NCBI GenBank assembly: GCA_963802795.1
Contig: CAWDJV010000005.1
Location: 434,001 to 498,000, forward strand
Length of the DNA stretch: 64,000 bases
DNA from: JAIBJN01 sp963802795
GTDB lineage: Bacteria; Actinomycetota; Thermoleophilia; Gaiellales; Gaiellaceae
Direction: 5' to 3'
Shown one piece after another: positions 9,084 through 17,685 of the stretch. Under the pieces are notes generated by a model. That model was not told the DNA's origin. It made no database searches and saw only the letters and a program-made list of their open reading frames with translations. Every line of letters starts with the position of its first letter. Position 1 is the first letter of the stretch. Made by a program: the position numbers and the translations under genes.

Positions 9084-9393
9084 GCCGGGAGTCTAGTCAG
9101 ACGCTGACGGCGTGGTCCCCGCCGGAACACTCCCCGGAGAGCCGAGGGCGTAGGCCCCTCCGAAGGCTCCTTTTCCAGCCTGCCCTGGGGCCACCCCGTG
9201 CCTCCACCCGCTTTCCAGCGTAGCGGCGGGAAGCGCACCGGTGGCGCGCGGATCGCGCCGTGACTGCTTCCAAATGCCGCGAGAGCTTCGCGGCCGTGCG
9301 GGTCGCAATTGCCACGACCTGGGAAGACGGCCTCTCCCCGCGCCGTCCTGCAACTGCGCGGTTCATCCATCCAGACGGAGCAGGGAGAGGAAG
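9084..9393. other. 310-base divergent spacer between fumC and a secreted protein gene
   Basis: Both flanking genes would be transcribed outwards from here. I find no convincing gene. Short frames on the minus strand are open in all three registers but have no recognisable content. The right-centre part (9181-9236) holds a sequence shared with the nuoF-nuoG spacer. A good ribosome binding site, GGAGAGGA, sits 3-10 bases before the ATG at 9394. Confidence 0.6.
9181..9236. repeat. Dispersed short repeat, copy 1
   Basis: The segment runs CTGGGGCCACCCCG, then CCTCCACCCGCTTTCCAGCG, then CGGCGGGAAGCGC. The same series of blocks in the same order, with small differences, is found at 17701-17758. It contains two potential small hairpins (GGGG/CCCC, and CGCT with AGCG). 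It reads as an intergenic repeat of unknown type. Confidence 0.5.
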
Positions 9394-11394
9394 ATGCTAC
9401 GACACGCGTTCGTTGCGGCTCTCGCCGCAGTTCTCACGGGGGTGCTCGCCGGCTCGGCGTTCGCCCACAACGGCCAGCGGCACGCAGTGCCGCTCGACCG
9501 AGTCCCGGTGAGCCAGCCGGAGCTCGGATTGGTCTACAGCGGGCTGAAGGTCGCCCGCGACGGCCCCTGCGTCGGGGCCTACACGCTCGGGGACACCAAT
9601 CGGTGTACCCACGGGCCTGACGAGGCCCCCGAGGGCGTCGACATCGATGTCGACGCGAAGCCGGTGAGCTTCCTGCCGGTTCAGTCGCTGTCGAAGGTGC
9701 AGTGCGACGGCAACGGCGTCTCCGACAAGCGAGTCCAGGTCATCTACGCACGGTCCTCGGACCGGCCCGACCGCTACGCGACGTATCTCAACTCCATCCG
9801 CCACTGGGCGGCCGAGGCTGACGAGATCTACCGCGACAGCGCCGCCGAGACCGGGGGCGAGCGGCACATCCGGTTCGTGCACAGCGCGAGCTGCGTGCTC
9901 ACCGTCCCGAACGTGACGCTCAGCCCGACGGGCGACGACAACTTCACGAACACGCAAGCCGAGCTGGCGGCGGCCGGCTACAACAGCGCCAACCGCAAGT
10001 ACATGGTGTTCGTGGACGCGAACGTCTACTGCGGAATCGGGAACATCAGGAACGACGACTCCCCCGGCGCGGCGAACCTGAACAACGGCGGCCCCTCGTA
10101 CGGCCGCACCGACGCCGGTTGCTGGAACGGTGGGACGGCGGCGCACGAGCTGATGCACAACATCGGCGGCGTCCAGCTCTCGGCACCCAACTCGAGCGGC
10201 GGCTGGCACTGCATCGACGAGTGGGACCTCGAGTGCTACTCCGACTACCCGTACTACCCGACGATGATCATCAGGTGCCCGGACACGGCGCACGACCGGC
10301 TCTTCGACTGCAACCACGACGACTACTACCGCGCGGGCCCGGCGACCGGCTATCTCGCCACGCACTGGAACTCCGCGAACAGCCAGTACCTCGTGGCCAC
10401 CAAGCAGCGGTTGTGGGGCTACGTGTGGGCCAACGACCCGACCGCGGCCAGCTACACGCCGAGCACCGCCTACCAGCGGAACTCGACCAACCAGCTGAAC
10501 ACGATCAGGCGGACCGGCGTCGGCGCCTACACGGTCACCTTCGAGAACCTCGGCGTCTACTACGGCGGCACGGTCGACGTGACGGCGTACGGCAGCGGCT
10601 CCGAGAACTGCAAGGTGTACTGGTGGGGCCCGGTGCTTGCCGACATGAACGTGTACGTCCGCTGCTTCAACGCGGCCGGAGCCGCAGCCGACACGCGGTT
10701 CACGGCGAGCTTCGCACGGCCGACCTCGAGCTCGAGGTTCGGATACGTGTGGGCGAACCAGCCCGGCTCGGCCTCCTACACGCCGAGCACGTGGTACCAG
10801 TACAACTCGACGGGCGCACTGAACACGATCACGCGCTCCGGCGTCGGCCGCTACCAGGTGACGTTCCCCGGCCTCGGCGTCGGCGGCGCCGGCGGCGCCG
10901 TCAAGGTGACGGCGTACGGCGGCGGCAACGAAGTGTGCCGCGTGTACTCGTGGACGCTCTTCGGAGGCAACTACCGCGCGAACGTGCGCTGCCAGACGCC
11001 GGCGGGCGGTGCGGTGGACACCATGTTCACGGCGACGTTCCACCGGTCGATCGGCCTGCTCGGGACGCTCACCGACTCGGGATCCGAGCGGGCGTACGTG
11101 TGGGCGAACGACGCGACCGCGAGGTCATACATCCCGCACCTCACGTACCAGTACAACTCGAGCGGCGCGATCAACAAGATCACCCGCTCGGGAGTGGGCG
11201 TCTACCAGGTGCAGCTGCCTGGTCTCGCGACGTCGCGCGGCCACGTCCAGGTGACCGCCTACGGGTCCGGCTCGACTCGCTGCAAGGTGTCGAGCTGGGG
11301 CTGGAGCGGTAGCACGGAGCTCGTGAACGTGCGCTGCTTCAACGCGGCGGGAGCTCCTGCGAACTCCCGCTACGTGGTCAGCTTCGTCGACTGA
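9394..11394 (+). CDS. Secreted HExxH zinc-protease-like protein with three C-terminal repeats
   Basis: A 666-residue exported protein. Residues 1-24 form a typical signal peptide (MLRHAFVAALAAVL...SAFA). The middle domain holds HELMHNIGG (H251, E252, H255), a zincin zinc site with the Gly of metzincin-like HExxHxxG, with a further candidate ligand at H272 in GGWHC. Three tandem C-terminal repeats of about 105 residues start near 342, 450 and 567. Each opens with YVWAN and SYTP, then has NTI.RSGVG.Y and VTAYGSG, and ends VRCFNAAGA. They look like beta-rich modules with one conserved cysteine pair. The role is probably extracellular proteolysis or attachment; the substrate is unknown. A strong RBS (GGAGAGGA) fixes the start. 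Confidence 0.75.
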   Translation: MLRHAFVAALAAVLTGVLAGSAFAHNGQRHAVPLDRVPVSQPELGLVYSGLKVARDGPCVGAYTLGDTNRCTHGPDEAPEGVDIDVDAKPVSFLPVQSLSKVQCDGNGVSDKRVQVIYARSSDRPDRYATYLNSIRHWAAEADEIYRDSAAETGGERHIRFVHSASCVLTVPNVTLSPTGDDNFTNTQAELAAAGYNSANRKYMVFVDANVYCGIGNIRNDDSPGAANLNNGGPSYGRTDAGCWNGGTAAHELMHNIGGVQLSAPNSSGGWHCIDEWDLECYSDYPYYPTMIIRCPDTAHDRLFDCNHDDYYRAGPATGYLATHWNSANSQYLVATKQRLWGYVWANDPTAASYTPSTAYQRNSTNQLNTIRRTGVGAYTVTFENLGVYYGGTVDVTAYGSGSENCKVYWWGPVLADMNVYVRCFNAAGAAADTRFTASFARPTSSSRFGYVWANQPGSASYTPSTWYQYNSTGALNTITRSGVGRYQVTFPGLGVGGAGGAVKVTAYGGGNEVCRVYSWTLFGGNYRANVRCQTPAGGAVDTMFTATFHRSIGLLGTLTDSGSERAYVWANDATARSYIPHLTYQYNSSGAINKITRSGVGVYQVQLPGLATSRGHVQVTAYGSGSTRCKVSSWGWSGSTELVNVRCFNAAGAPANSRYVVSFVD

Positions 11395-11416
11395 GACGAA
11401 GCGGCAGGCGGCATTC

Positions 11417-11440
11417 GAGGGCCCGGTTCGCCGGGCCCTC
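11417..11440. terminator. Bidirectional hairpin terminator
   Basis: A perfect 10-base-pair stem, GAGGGCCCGG and CCGGGCCCTC, closes on a TTCG tetraloop between two convergent genes (stop at 11394 and stop at 11452). There is no clear T-run, as is common in high-GC genomes. Confidence 0.75.
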
Positions 11441-11451
11441 GCCGTTTGCGG

Positions 11452-12462
11452 TCAATCCGTGGAGTACTTGGGCTGAACCTTCTCGCCGCGAATCCTGGCG
11501 ATCGCCTGATTCGCCGCGATCGCGGCCTCGCCGAAACCGACGGAGATGAGCGTGATCTTGCCCTCGTAGCCGGCGACGTCCCCGGCCGCGTACACCGAGG
11601 GAAGCGACGTCTCCATCGTCGACGGCTCGACCTGGATCTGCCGTTTCCCGTGCAGGTCGAGCCCCCAGTCGGCGATCGAGCCGAGATGGGAGTGGAAGCC
11701 GAGCAGCGTGATGAGCGCGTCGCAGTCGACCTCGGTGCGCTCGCCCGTAGTCGTGTTCTCGAGCGTGACCGCCTGGATCGCTCCGTCACCGTGCACCTCC
11801 CGGACCTCGGCGGGGACGCAGATCCGCACGTTCCCGCGCTCCTCCAGCTCGCGCGCCTCCTTCACGGATGTCTCGAGGGCGCGGAAACGGTCGCGGCGGT
11901 GGACGAGCGTGATCGGGAGCCGCGCCGTGTCCTGCAAGCCCAGCGTCCAGTCGAGGGCCGAGTCACCGCCCCCCACGATCACGCAGGTCTGGTCGCGGAA
12001 GGCTTCCTTCCGTCTGACGAAGTAGTGGAGCCCGCGGCCCTCCCAATCGTCGATGTCCTCGATCTCGAGCTTGCGCGGCTCGAAGGCACCGTGGCCGGCC
12101 GTCACGATCAGCGCGCGCGTCGGGAACGCGTCGCCCCCGTGGGTCGTCACGACGAGGAGCTCCTCCCCGTTTTGGCCGACTCGCTCGAGGTCCTTCACCT
12201 CCTCGTCGAGGTGCACGTCCGCGCCGAACTGGAGCCCCTGCTCCACGCAGAGGTCGACCAGTGCCTGGCCCTGGATCTTCGGATGGCCCGCCACGTCGTA
12301 GACGTGCTTCTCCGGGTAGACGGCGGCAACCTGGCCGCCGAGCTGTCCGAGGCTCTCGACGATCCTGACGGAGGCGTCCCGATGGCCCGCGTAGTAGGCG
12401 GCCGCGAGCCCTACAGGCCCGGCGCCGATGATCGTGATGTCGACGACGTGATGCTCGCTCAT
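11452..12462 (-). CDS. Ferredoxin-NADP+ reductase, thioredoxin-reductase-like type
   Basis: A 336-residue FAD and NADPH-binding flavoprotein. The FAD site is IIGAGPVGLAAAYYAG near residue 10, followed by the LGGQ motif (GQLGGQVAAVYPEK). The NADP domain has VIVGGGDSALDW, and the C-terminus has the FAD-contacting YAAGDVAGYEGK. It lacks the CxxC redox pair of true thioredoxin reductases, which together with its length points to the YumC/FNR group reducing ferredoxin or flavodoxin. It lies 44 bases downstream of the IscA-like gene on the same strand, so the two may be co-expressed; a reductant supply for Fe-S assembly is a reasonable inference. Confidence 0.87.
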   Translation of the reverse strand: MSEHHVVDITIIGAGPVGLAAAYYAGHRDASVRIVESLGQLGGQVAAVYPEKHVYDVAGHPKIQGQALVDLCVEQGLQFGADVHLDEEVKDLERVGQNGEELLVVTTHGGDAFPTRALIVTAGHGAFEPRKLEIEDIDDWEGRGLHYFVRRKEAFRDQTCVIVGGGDSALDWTLGLQDTARLPITLVHRRDRFRALETSVKEARELEERGNVRICVPAEVREVHGDGAIQAVTLENTTTGERTEVDCDALITLLGFHSHLGSIADWGLDLHGKRQIQVEPSTMETSLPSVYAAGDVAGYEGKITLISVGFGEAAIAANQAIARIRGEKVQPKYSTD

Positions 12463-12506
12463 GGGCCGCCCGGCCTAGAGTAGCGCCCGCCTGGGAGAGA
12501 GCCGGC

Positions 12507-12905
12507 TTAGTGGCTGCAGCCCGCGCCACAGCCGCTGTCGCCGGCGTGGGTCGGGGTAGGCTCGCCGCCCGCCTCTTCCTTCGCCTGGAAGGACGAGCCG
12601 CAGCCGCAGGCCGCCGTCACGTTCGGATTGTTGATCGCAAAGCCGGCGCCCATCAGCGCGTCCACGAAGTCGATCTCCGAGCCGGCGAGGTACGGCGCGC
12701 TGAAGGGATCGACGACGACGCGGACGCCGTGCATCTCGACCTCGTTGTCACCGTCCTGAGGGCCGCGGTCGAAGCCGAGCGCGTACTGGAAGCCCGAGCA
12801 GCCTCCGCCCTGGACGGCGATGCGGAGGACGCTGACATCGCCCTCGGGCTCCTGGGCCAGGAGCTCCTTGATCTTGGCGGCGGCGTTCTCGGTGACGGTA
12901 ACCAT
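12507..12905 (-). CDS. IscA/ErpA-type iron-sulfur cluster insertion protein
   Basis: A 132-residue A-type carrier. The three conserved cysteines are present: GGGCSGFQYALGF in the middle and ACGCGSSF near the C-terminus. The FAINNPN stretch is typical. It would carry a [2Fe-2S] or [4Fe-4S] cluster to target enzymes, of which this window has many (complex I, LipA). Unusually, the protein continues about 20 residues past the standard end with a tail containing DSGCGAGCSH, which adds two cysteines and a histidine. It is divergent from the nuo operon. ErpA and SufA cannot be told apart from sequence. Confidence 0.85.
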   Translation of the reverse strand: MVTVTENAAAKIKELLAQEPEGDVSVLRIAVQGGGCSGFQYALGFDRGPQDGDNEVEMHGVRVVVDPFSAPYLAGSEIDFVDALMGAGFAINNPNVTAACGCGSSFQAKEEAGGEPTPTHAGDSGCGAGCSH

Positions 12906-12969
12906 CTGACGTCTGAGTGTACCAGCGGCCTCGCCGGGCTCGACCGGCGGCCTCCACGGGCTCGAACCC

Positions 12970-12991
12970 GCGACTTTGTGACGTCAGTCGC
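12970..12991. promoter_or_regulatory. Inverted repeat upstream of nuoA
   Basis: GCGACT at 12970-12975 and AGTCGC at 12986-12991 flank a 10-base centre, and a TGACGTCA palindrome overlaps the right arm. It lies 65 bases before nuoA and just upstream of the divergent IscA gene, a suitable place for an operator. No regulator is known; the match could be chance. Confidence 0.3.
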
Positions 12992-13056
12992 AGCCTCGTT
13001 CCCCTGTCGTGGAGCGGGTTTTCGACCAGCCGCGCAGATCACTTGTGAGCGCTAGG

Positions 13057-13452
13057 ATGCCGGGCGTGGAGGGCGTGCTTCTCGCCGCGCTTGACGACTG
13101 GTTTCCCTTCCTCGTCTACGCGCTCTTCGCGGCGGCGATTCCGGCGTCGATGCTCCTCTTCTCGTTCGCCTTCTCCACACGTCGAAAGATCCGCGCTCCG
13201 CGCGCCCAGCGGATGCCGTTCGAGTCCGGGGTCTCGACAGGCCCGCCCAAGCAGCAGCGCTTCACGGTCAGCTTCTACCTGACCGCGATGCTCTTCATCG
13301 TCTTCGACATCGAGATCGTCTTCCTCTACCCGGTGGCGGTCGTGCTGGACGCCGTCGGGCCGTTCGCGCTCGCCGAGTTCGGCTTCTTCATCGCGATCCT
13401 CGTGATCGCCTACGTGTACGTCTGGAAGCGGGGCGCCCTCGAATGGCGGTGA
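13057..13452 (+). CDS. nuoA: NADH-quinone oxidoreductase subunit A
   Basis: First gene of a complete complex I operon. The 131-residue membrane protein has three transmembrane segments (about 13-35, 76-98 and 105-125). It shows the family features PFESGV and, before the second helix, QRFTVSFYLTAMLFIVFDIE with its conserved acidic residues. The ATG at 13057 is preceded by TAGG; a GTG at 13009 would add 16 residues that do not look like NuoA. The last ten bases overlap nuoB. NuoA with H, J, K, L, M and N forms the membrane arm. Confidence 0.93.
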   Translation: MPGVEGVLLAALDDWFPFLVYALFAAAIPASMLLFSFAFSTRRKIRAPRAQRMPFESGVSTGPPKQQRFTVSFYLTAMLFIVFDIEIVFLYPVAVVLDAVGPFALAEFGFFIAILVIAYVYVWKRGALEWR

Positions 13453-14030
13453 GGAGGAAGCGCCTCGCGGACTACGGGCTCCAGTCGGAGCGGACGCTCA
13501 TGCGCGCGAAGGGCCCGAGCGTCTTCGAGCGGGAGCTCGGCGCCGACGAGCTCGAGGACCGCCTCATGCTCACGACGGTCGAGAAGGCGGTCGCCTGGGC
13601 CCAGGGCTACTCGATCTGGCCGGACACGTTCGGCCTCGCGTGCTGCGCGATCGAGATGATGTCGATCGTCTCCTCCCGCTACGACGTGGCGCGGTTCGGC
13701 GCCGAGGTGTTCCGCTCCTCGCCGCGGCAGGCCGACCTCCTGATCGTCTCCGGCCGTGTCGCGCACAAGATGGCCGAGCCCCTGCGCCAGATCTACGACC
13801 AGATGCTCGAGCCGAAGTGGGTGATCGCCATGGGCGCCTGCGCGAGCTCGGGCGGCATGTTCAACAACTACGCCATCCTCCAGGGTGTCGACAAGATCGT
13901 GCCCGTGGACGTCCACGTGCCCGGCTGCCCGCCCCGGCCGGAGGCGCTCCTCGAGGGCATCGTGCGGCTCCAGGAGAAGATCCACGCGGGAGTCCCGCCC
14001 GCCTACGAGATTCGCGGGGTCGCGGAGTGA
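13443..14030 (+). CDS. nuoB: NADH-quinone oxidoreductase subunit B
   Basis: A 195-residue peripheral-arm subunit carrying cluster N2, the last iron-sulfur centre before quinone. The cysteine ligands are visible as the tandem pair in GLACCAIEMM, then MGACASSGG and VPGCPPRPE. Length is slightly above the usual 160-185 because of an Arg/Lys-rich N-terminus. The ATG at 13443 overlaps the end of nuoA, and its TGA overlaps the GTG of nuoC, so translation through nuoA-B-C is probably coupled. Confidence 0.95.
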   Translation: MAVRRKRLADYGLQSERTLMRAKGPSVFERELGADELEDRLMLTTVEKAVAWAQGYSIWPDTFGLACCAIEMMSIVSSRYDVARFGAEVFRSSPRQADLLIVSGRVAHKMAEPLRQIYDQMLEPKWVIAMGACASSGGMFNNYAILQGVDKIVPVDVHVPGCPPRPEALLEGIVRLQEKIHAGVPPAYEIRGVAE

Positions 14031-14584
14031 CGTCCTTCCAGGGGGTGCCGGGCTTCGTCGAGGAGCGCGAGGCGCACGGCGAGACGACCGTCGTCGTCGA
14101 GCGCGAGCACCTCCGCGAGGCGGCGCTCTGGCTGCGCGACGAAGCGGGCTTCAACTTCCTGTCCGACATCGCCGCGGCCGACTACCTGGGCTGGAACAGC
14201 GGCCGGGTCGCGGGCTACTGGGGCGATCCGCGCGGCCGCGACATCAACAGCCCCGGCTCCTGGGGCCTCCAGTCCCAGCCGGACCCGAAGCCGAGCCGCT
14301 TCTCCGTTTCCTACCACCTCCTGAGCGTCGCCTCGGGCGCGCGCGAGGCGCCGCGTCTCCGCCTCCTCGTCTGGTGCGAGGACGGCGAGGCCGTTCCCAG
14401 CCTCGTTCCGGTCTGGCCGACCGCGGACTGGCACGAGCGCGAGGCCTGGGACATGATGGGCATCCCGTTCGAGGGCCATCCCAACCTCGTCCGCATCCTC
14501 ATGGAGGACGACTGGGAGGGCTACCCGCTCCGGAAGGACTATCCGCTCGGCGGCGAGCCCGTTCGCTTCTCGGGCGAGGAATAG
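14027..14584 (+). CDS. nuoC: NADH-quinone oxidoreductase subunit C
   Basis: A 185-residue subunit of the peripheral arm, separate from NuoD rather than fused as in enterobacteria. The signature stretch EREAWDMMGIPFEGHPNLVR is intact, followed by RKDYPLGGEP. The GTG at 14027 overlaps the nuoB stop as GTGA, which supports this start even though the frame is open much further upstream across nuoB. An insertion with WNSGRVAGYWGDPRGRD near residues 55-75 looks longer than in many homologues. Confidence 0.92.
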   Translation: MTSFQGVPGFVEEREAHGETTVVVEREHLREAALWLRDEAGFNFLSDIAAADYLGWNSGRVAGYWGDPRGRDINSPGSWGLQSQPDPKPSRFSVSYHLLSVASGAREAPRLRLLVWCEDGEAVPSLVPVWPTADWHEREAWDMMGIPFEGHPNLVRILMEDDWEGYPLRKDYPLGGEPVRFSGEE

Positions 14585-14592
14585 GCGTCGAA

Positions 14593-15855
14593 TTGGCCGT
14601 CGCGGAGCCCCAGGCCGCCATCTACGAGGGCACGCGCGTGCCCTCGCCGATCCCGACCGTGCTCCAGGTCGACCCGGCGCTCCGCGAGGAGGGGGACATC
14701 CTCGAGGTCAACTTCGGGCCCAACCACCCTTCGACCCACGGCGTCCTCCGCCTCGTCGTCGAGCTGAACGGCGAGAGAGTGGTCGGCCTCCAGGCCGTCG
14801 TGGGCTACCTCCACACGGGCTTCGAGAAGAACATGGAGCACAAGACCTGGTGGAAGGCGATCACGTATCCGGAGCGCATCGACTACCTCTCCTTCCAGTA
14901 CAACGAGCTCGTCTTCGTGCTCGCGATCGAGAAGCTGCTCGGCATCGAGCCGCCGCCCAAGGCCCAGTGGATGCGCATGCTCCTCTGCGAGCTCAACCGC
15001 ATCCACTCGCACCTCGTCTGGCTCGGAACCGCCGCGCTCGAGCTGGGGGCGATCTCGATGTTCTGGTACTGCTTCCGCGAGCGCGACGCCATTCTCGACC
15101 TCTTCGAGCTGGTCACGGGCGCGCGCATGCACACGCGCTACTTCCAGGCAGGCGGGCTCGCCGAGGACATCCCGGTCGGCTTCTACGACGAGTGCCGCGC
15201 GTTCGCGGACACGATGATGAAGCGGGTCGACGAGTACGAGGCGCTCCTCTCCGGCCAGGCGATCTGGCTCGAGCGGACGAAAGGCGTCGGGCTCCTCTCC
15301 GCCGCCGACGCGATCGCGCTGGGCCAGTCCGGGCCGGTGCTGCGCGCCTCGGGGGTCGACTGGGACCTGCGCAAGACGCAGCCGTACCTCGCCTACGACC
15401 AGGTCGACTTCGACGTGCCGGTGTATCCGAACGGCGACGTCTTCGACCGCTACAAGGTGCACATGGACGAGATGCGCGAGTCGACGCGCATCGTCCAGCA
15501 GGCGGTCGACGGGATGCCGGAAGGGGCGTGGATCGTGGACGACCGCAAGATCGTCCTGCCGCCCCGGCACGAGCTCCACACCTCGATGGAGAGCCTCATC
15601 CACCATTTCAAGCTCGTCACCGAGGGCTATCGCGTGCCCGAGGGCGAGGTCTACGTCACCGTCGAGTCGCCGCGCGGCGAGCTCGGCTGCTACCTCGTCT
15701 CGGACGGCGGCCCCAGGCCGTGGCGCGTCAAGTTCCGCGCCCCCTCCTTCGTCGCGCTCGAAGCGACCGCCACCTGCATGAGCGACGCGCTCGTCGCCGA
15801 CCTGATCGCCATCGTCGGCTCCCTCGACACGGTCATGGGCGAGGTGGACCGCTAG
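14593..15855 (+). CDS. nuoD: NADH-quinone oxidoreductase subunit D
   Basis: The 49-kDa-type subunit that forms the quinone pocket with NuoB. About 420 residues with NFGPNHPSTHGVLRL, GYLHTGFEKNME, the ERIDYLSFQ segment, and ARMHTRYFQAGG. The C-terminus shows VESPRGELGCYLVSDG and ends at GSLDTVMGEVDR. The four cysteines of the related hydrogenase large subunit are absent, as expected. No ATG or GTG is near; the TTG at 14593 is the best start, with GAGGAATAGG upstream, but the spacing is long and the exact start is uncertain. Confidence 0.93.
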   Translation: MAVAEPQAAIYEGTRVPSPIPTVLQVDPALREEGDILEVNFGPNHPSTHGVLRLVVELNGERVVGLQAVVGYLHTGFEKNMEHKTWWKAITYPERIDYLSFQYNELVFVLAIEKLLGIEPPPKAQWMRMLLCELNRIHSHLVWLGTAALELGAISMFWYCFRERDAILDLFELVTGARMHTRYFQAGGLAEDIPVGFYDECRAFADTMMKRVDEYEALLSGQAIWLERTKGVGLLSAADAIALGQSGPVLRASGVDWDLRKTQPYLAYDQVDFDVPVYPNGDVFDRYKVHMDEMRESTRIVQQAVDGMPEGAWIVDDRKIVLPPRHELHTSMESLIHHFKLVTEGYRVPEGEVYVTVESPRGELGCYLVSDGGPRPWRVKFRAPSFVALEATATCMSDALVADLIAIVGSLDTVMGEVDR

Positions 15856-16337
15856 TGGCCGAGGAGCCCGACGATCTCTACGACCGGATCCAGGCGGTCG
15901 CCGCTCAGTATCCGGATTCTCGCTCGGCAGTCATGCCGGCGCTTCGGCTCGCGCAGGAGCAGCACGGCGGCTGGCTCCCGCCGGAGGCGTTCCGAGACGT
16001 CGGCGAGGCGCTGGAGCTGACGCCCGCGTACTGCAAGGCAGTCGCGAGCTTCTACGACATGTTCCACCTCGAGCCCGTCGGCCGGCACATGGTCGAGGTC
16101 TGCACGAACATCTCGTGCGCGCTCGTCGGCGCCCAGCAGGTGGTCGAGGCGTTCGAGCGGGAGCTCGGCGTGCACGCCGGCGAGACGACCGCTGACGGCG
16201 AGGTCACCCTGCGCACGGTCGAGTGCGCCGGCGGCTGCGGGTGGGGGACGGTGGTCGCCGTCGACCACCGCTACCGCGAGCCGGTGCGGGCCGGCGACGT
16301 CCCCGAGATCGTGAGAGAGCTGCTCGATGCCGGTTAG
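15855..16337 (+). CDS. nuoE: NADH-quinone oxidoreductase subunit E
   Basis: A 160-residue thioredoxin-like subunit of the NADH dehydrogenase module. It holds a [2Fe-2S] cluster (N1a) in the pattern CTNISC followed by CAGGCG. ASFYDMFHLEPVG is the family core. The GTG at 15855 overlaps the last base of the nuoD stop; the stop overlaps the start of nuoF by eleven bases. NuoE, F and G together form the input module that oxidises NADH. Confidence 0.93.
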   Translation: MAEEPDDLYDRIQAVAAQYPDSRSAVMPALRLAQEQHGGWLPPEAFRDVGEALELTPAYCKAVASFYDMFHLEPVGRHMVEVCTNISCALVGAQQVVEAFERELGVHAGETTADGEVTLRTVECAGGCGWGTVVAVDHRYREPVRAGDVPEIVRELLDAG

Positions 16338-17685
16338 GGAGCTGCTCCTTCAGGGCGCGGATGAGCGCGACCTGACGAAGCTCGCCGAGTACGAGGCCGT
16401 CGGCGGCTACGCGTCGCTCAGGAAGGCGCTCGGCATGCCGAAGCAGGACGTGCTCGACGAGCTGCTCGCGGCGAACGTCCGGGGCCGGGGCGGCGCCGGC
16501 TTCCCGATGGGGCGCAAGGCGAGCTTCCTGCCGAAGCCGGAAGACACCCCGAAGCCGATCTACCTCGTCGTCAACGCCGACGAGTCCGAGCCGGGGACGT
16601 TCAAGGACCGGGAGATCATGCTCCGCGTCCCCCACCGCTTCCTGGAGGGCGTGATCATCGCCGCCTACACGATCGGCGCCGCGCACGCGTTCATCTACCT
16701 CCGCGGGGAGTACCTGGCCGAGTTCGAGGTCGTGACGGCCGCGCTCGAGGAAGCGCGCAAGGCGAAGTACGTGGGCAAGAAGGTCCTCGACTCCGGCTGG
16801 GGGCTGACCGTCGTCGTGCACCGCGGCGCGGGCGCCTACATCTGCGGCGAGGAGACCGGACTGCTCGAGTCGCTGGAGGGGCAGCGCGGCCAGCCGCGGA
16901 CCAAGCCGCCGTTCCCTGCCATCTCCGGCCTCTACGCCTCGCCGACGCTCATCAACAACGTCGAGACGCTCGCCACCGTCCCCGCGATCCTGGAGATGGG
17001 GGGCAAGCGCTACGCGAGGATCGGCGTCGAGAACTCGGCGGGCACGCGGGTCTTCTCGCTCTCCGGCAACGTCGCCAACGGCGGGAACTACGAGCTCGAG
17101 CTGGGGACGACCCTCCGCGAGCTCGTCTACGACATCGGAGGAGGCATTCCGGACCGGCGCGAGCTGAAGGCGATCATCCCGGGCGGCTCCTCGGTGCCGG
17201 TCCTGACGGCGGCCGAGGTGGACACACCGCTCGACTTCGACTCGATGGCGCAGGCGGGGACGATGCTCGGCTCGGGCGCGGTGATCGTCATCGACGACCG
17301 CTGCTGCATGGTGCAGCTCGGCCTGCGCGTCGCCCAGTTCTACATGCACGAGTCGTGCGGCAAGTGCACGCCGTGCCGCGAGGGGACGCGCTGGATGGTG
17401 CAGCTCCTGCGGAAGATCGAGGTCGGCGACGCGACCCAGGGGGAGCTCGACGTCCTCCTGAACGTCTGCGACCGGATCCTCGGCAACTGCCTCTGTCCGC
17501 TCGGGGACGCGGCGGCAATGCCGGTGGCGAGCTACGTGGCGAAGTTCCGGGACGAGTTCCAGCGCCACATCGACGAGGGCGGCTGTCCCTTCGAGGGCGA
17601 GTCGTCCCTCGAAGCCGTCCTCGCGCCCGTCGACCAGCACCACGCCCGCGAGCGCGACCGGATCGAGGTGCCCGCAGGCCAATGA
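16327..17685 (+). CDS. nuoF: NADH-quinone oxidoreductase subunit F
   Basis: The 452-residue subunit that binds NADH, FMN and cluster N3. The Gly-rich nucleotide site is RGRGGAGFPMGRK; FMN-site stretches include NADESEPGTFKDRE and GAGAYICGEETGLLESLEG. The [4Fe-4S] ligands are ESCGKCTPCREG and the later cysteine in GNCLCPLGD. The frame is intact. The C-terminal tail beyond CPFEG is polar. Its stop is followed by a 109-base spacer before nuoG, the only sizeable gap inside this operon, which contains a dispersed repeat. Confidence 0.95.
   Translation: MPVRELLLQGADERDLTKLAEYEAVGGYASLRKALGMPKQDVLDELLAANVRGRGGAGFPMGRKASFLPKPEDTPKPIYLVVNADESEPGTFKDREIMLRVPHRFLEGVIIAAYTIGAAHAFIYLRGEYLAEFEVVTAALEEARKAKYVGKKVLDSGWGLTVVVHRGAGAYICGEETGLLESLEGQRGQPRTKPPFPAISGLYASPTLINNVETLATVPAILEMGGKRYARIGVENSAGTRVFSLSGNVANGGNYELELGTTLRELVYDIGGGIPDRRELKAIIPGGSSVPVLTAAEVDTPLDFDSMAQAGTMLGSGAVIVIDDRCCMVQLGLRVAQFYMHESCGKCTPCREGTRWMVQLLRKIEVGDATQGELDVLLNVCDRILGNCLCPLGDAAAMPVASYVAKFRDEFQRHIDEGGCPFEGESSLEAVLAPVDQHHARERDRIEVPAGQ

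Noticed and set aside
9080..9370. Three overlapping short minus-strand reading frames of 86-96 codons in the fumC upstream spacer
   Set aside because: All three registers are open at once because of base composition, none has a recognisable domain, and the region contains a dispersed repeat. They also overlap the expected promoter region.
12944..12995. A tRNA-like T-arm upstream of the nuo operon (minus strand GCGGGTTCGAGCCCGTGG)
   Set aside because: No matching acceptor, D arm or anticodon arm could be built around it, and the T stem has a mismatch in the standard register. At most a remnant.
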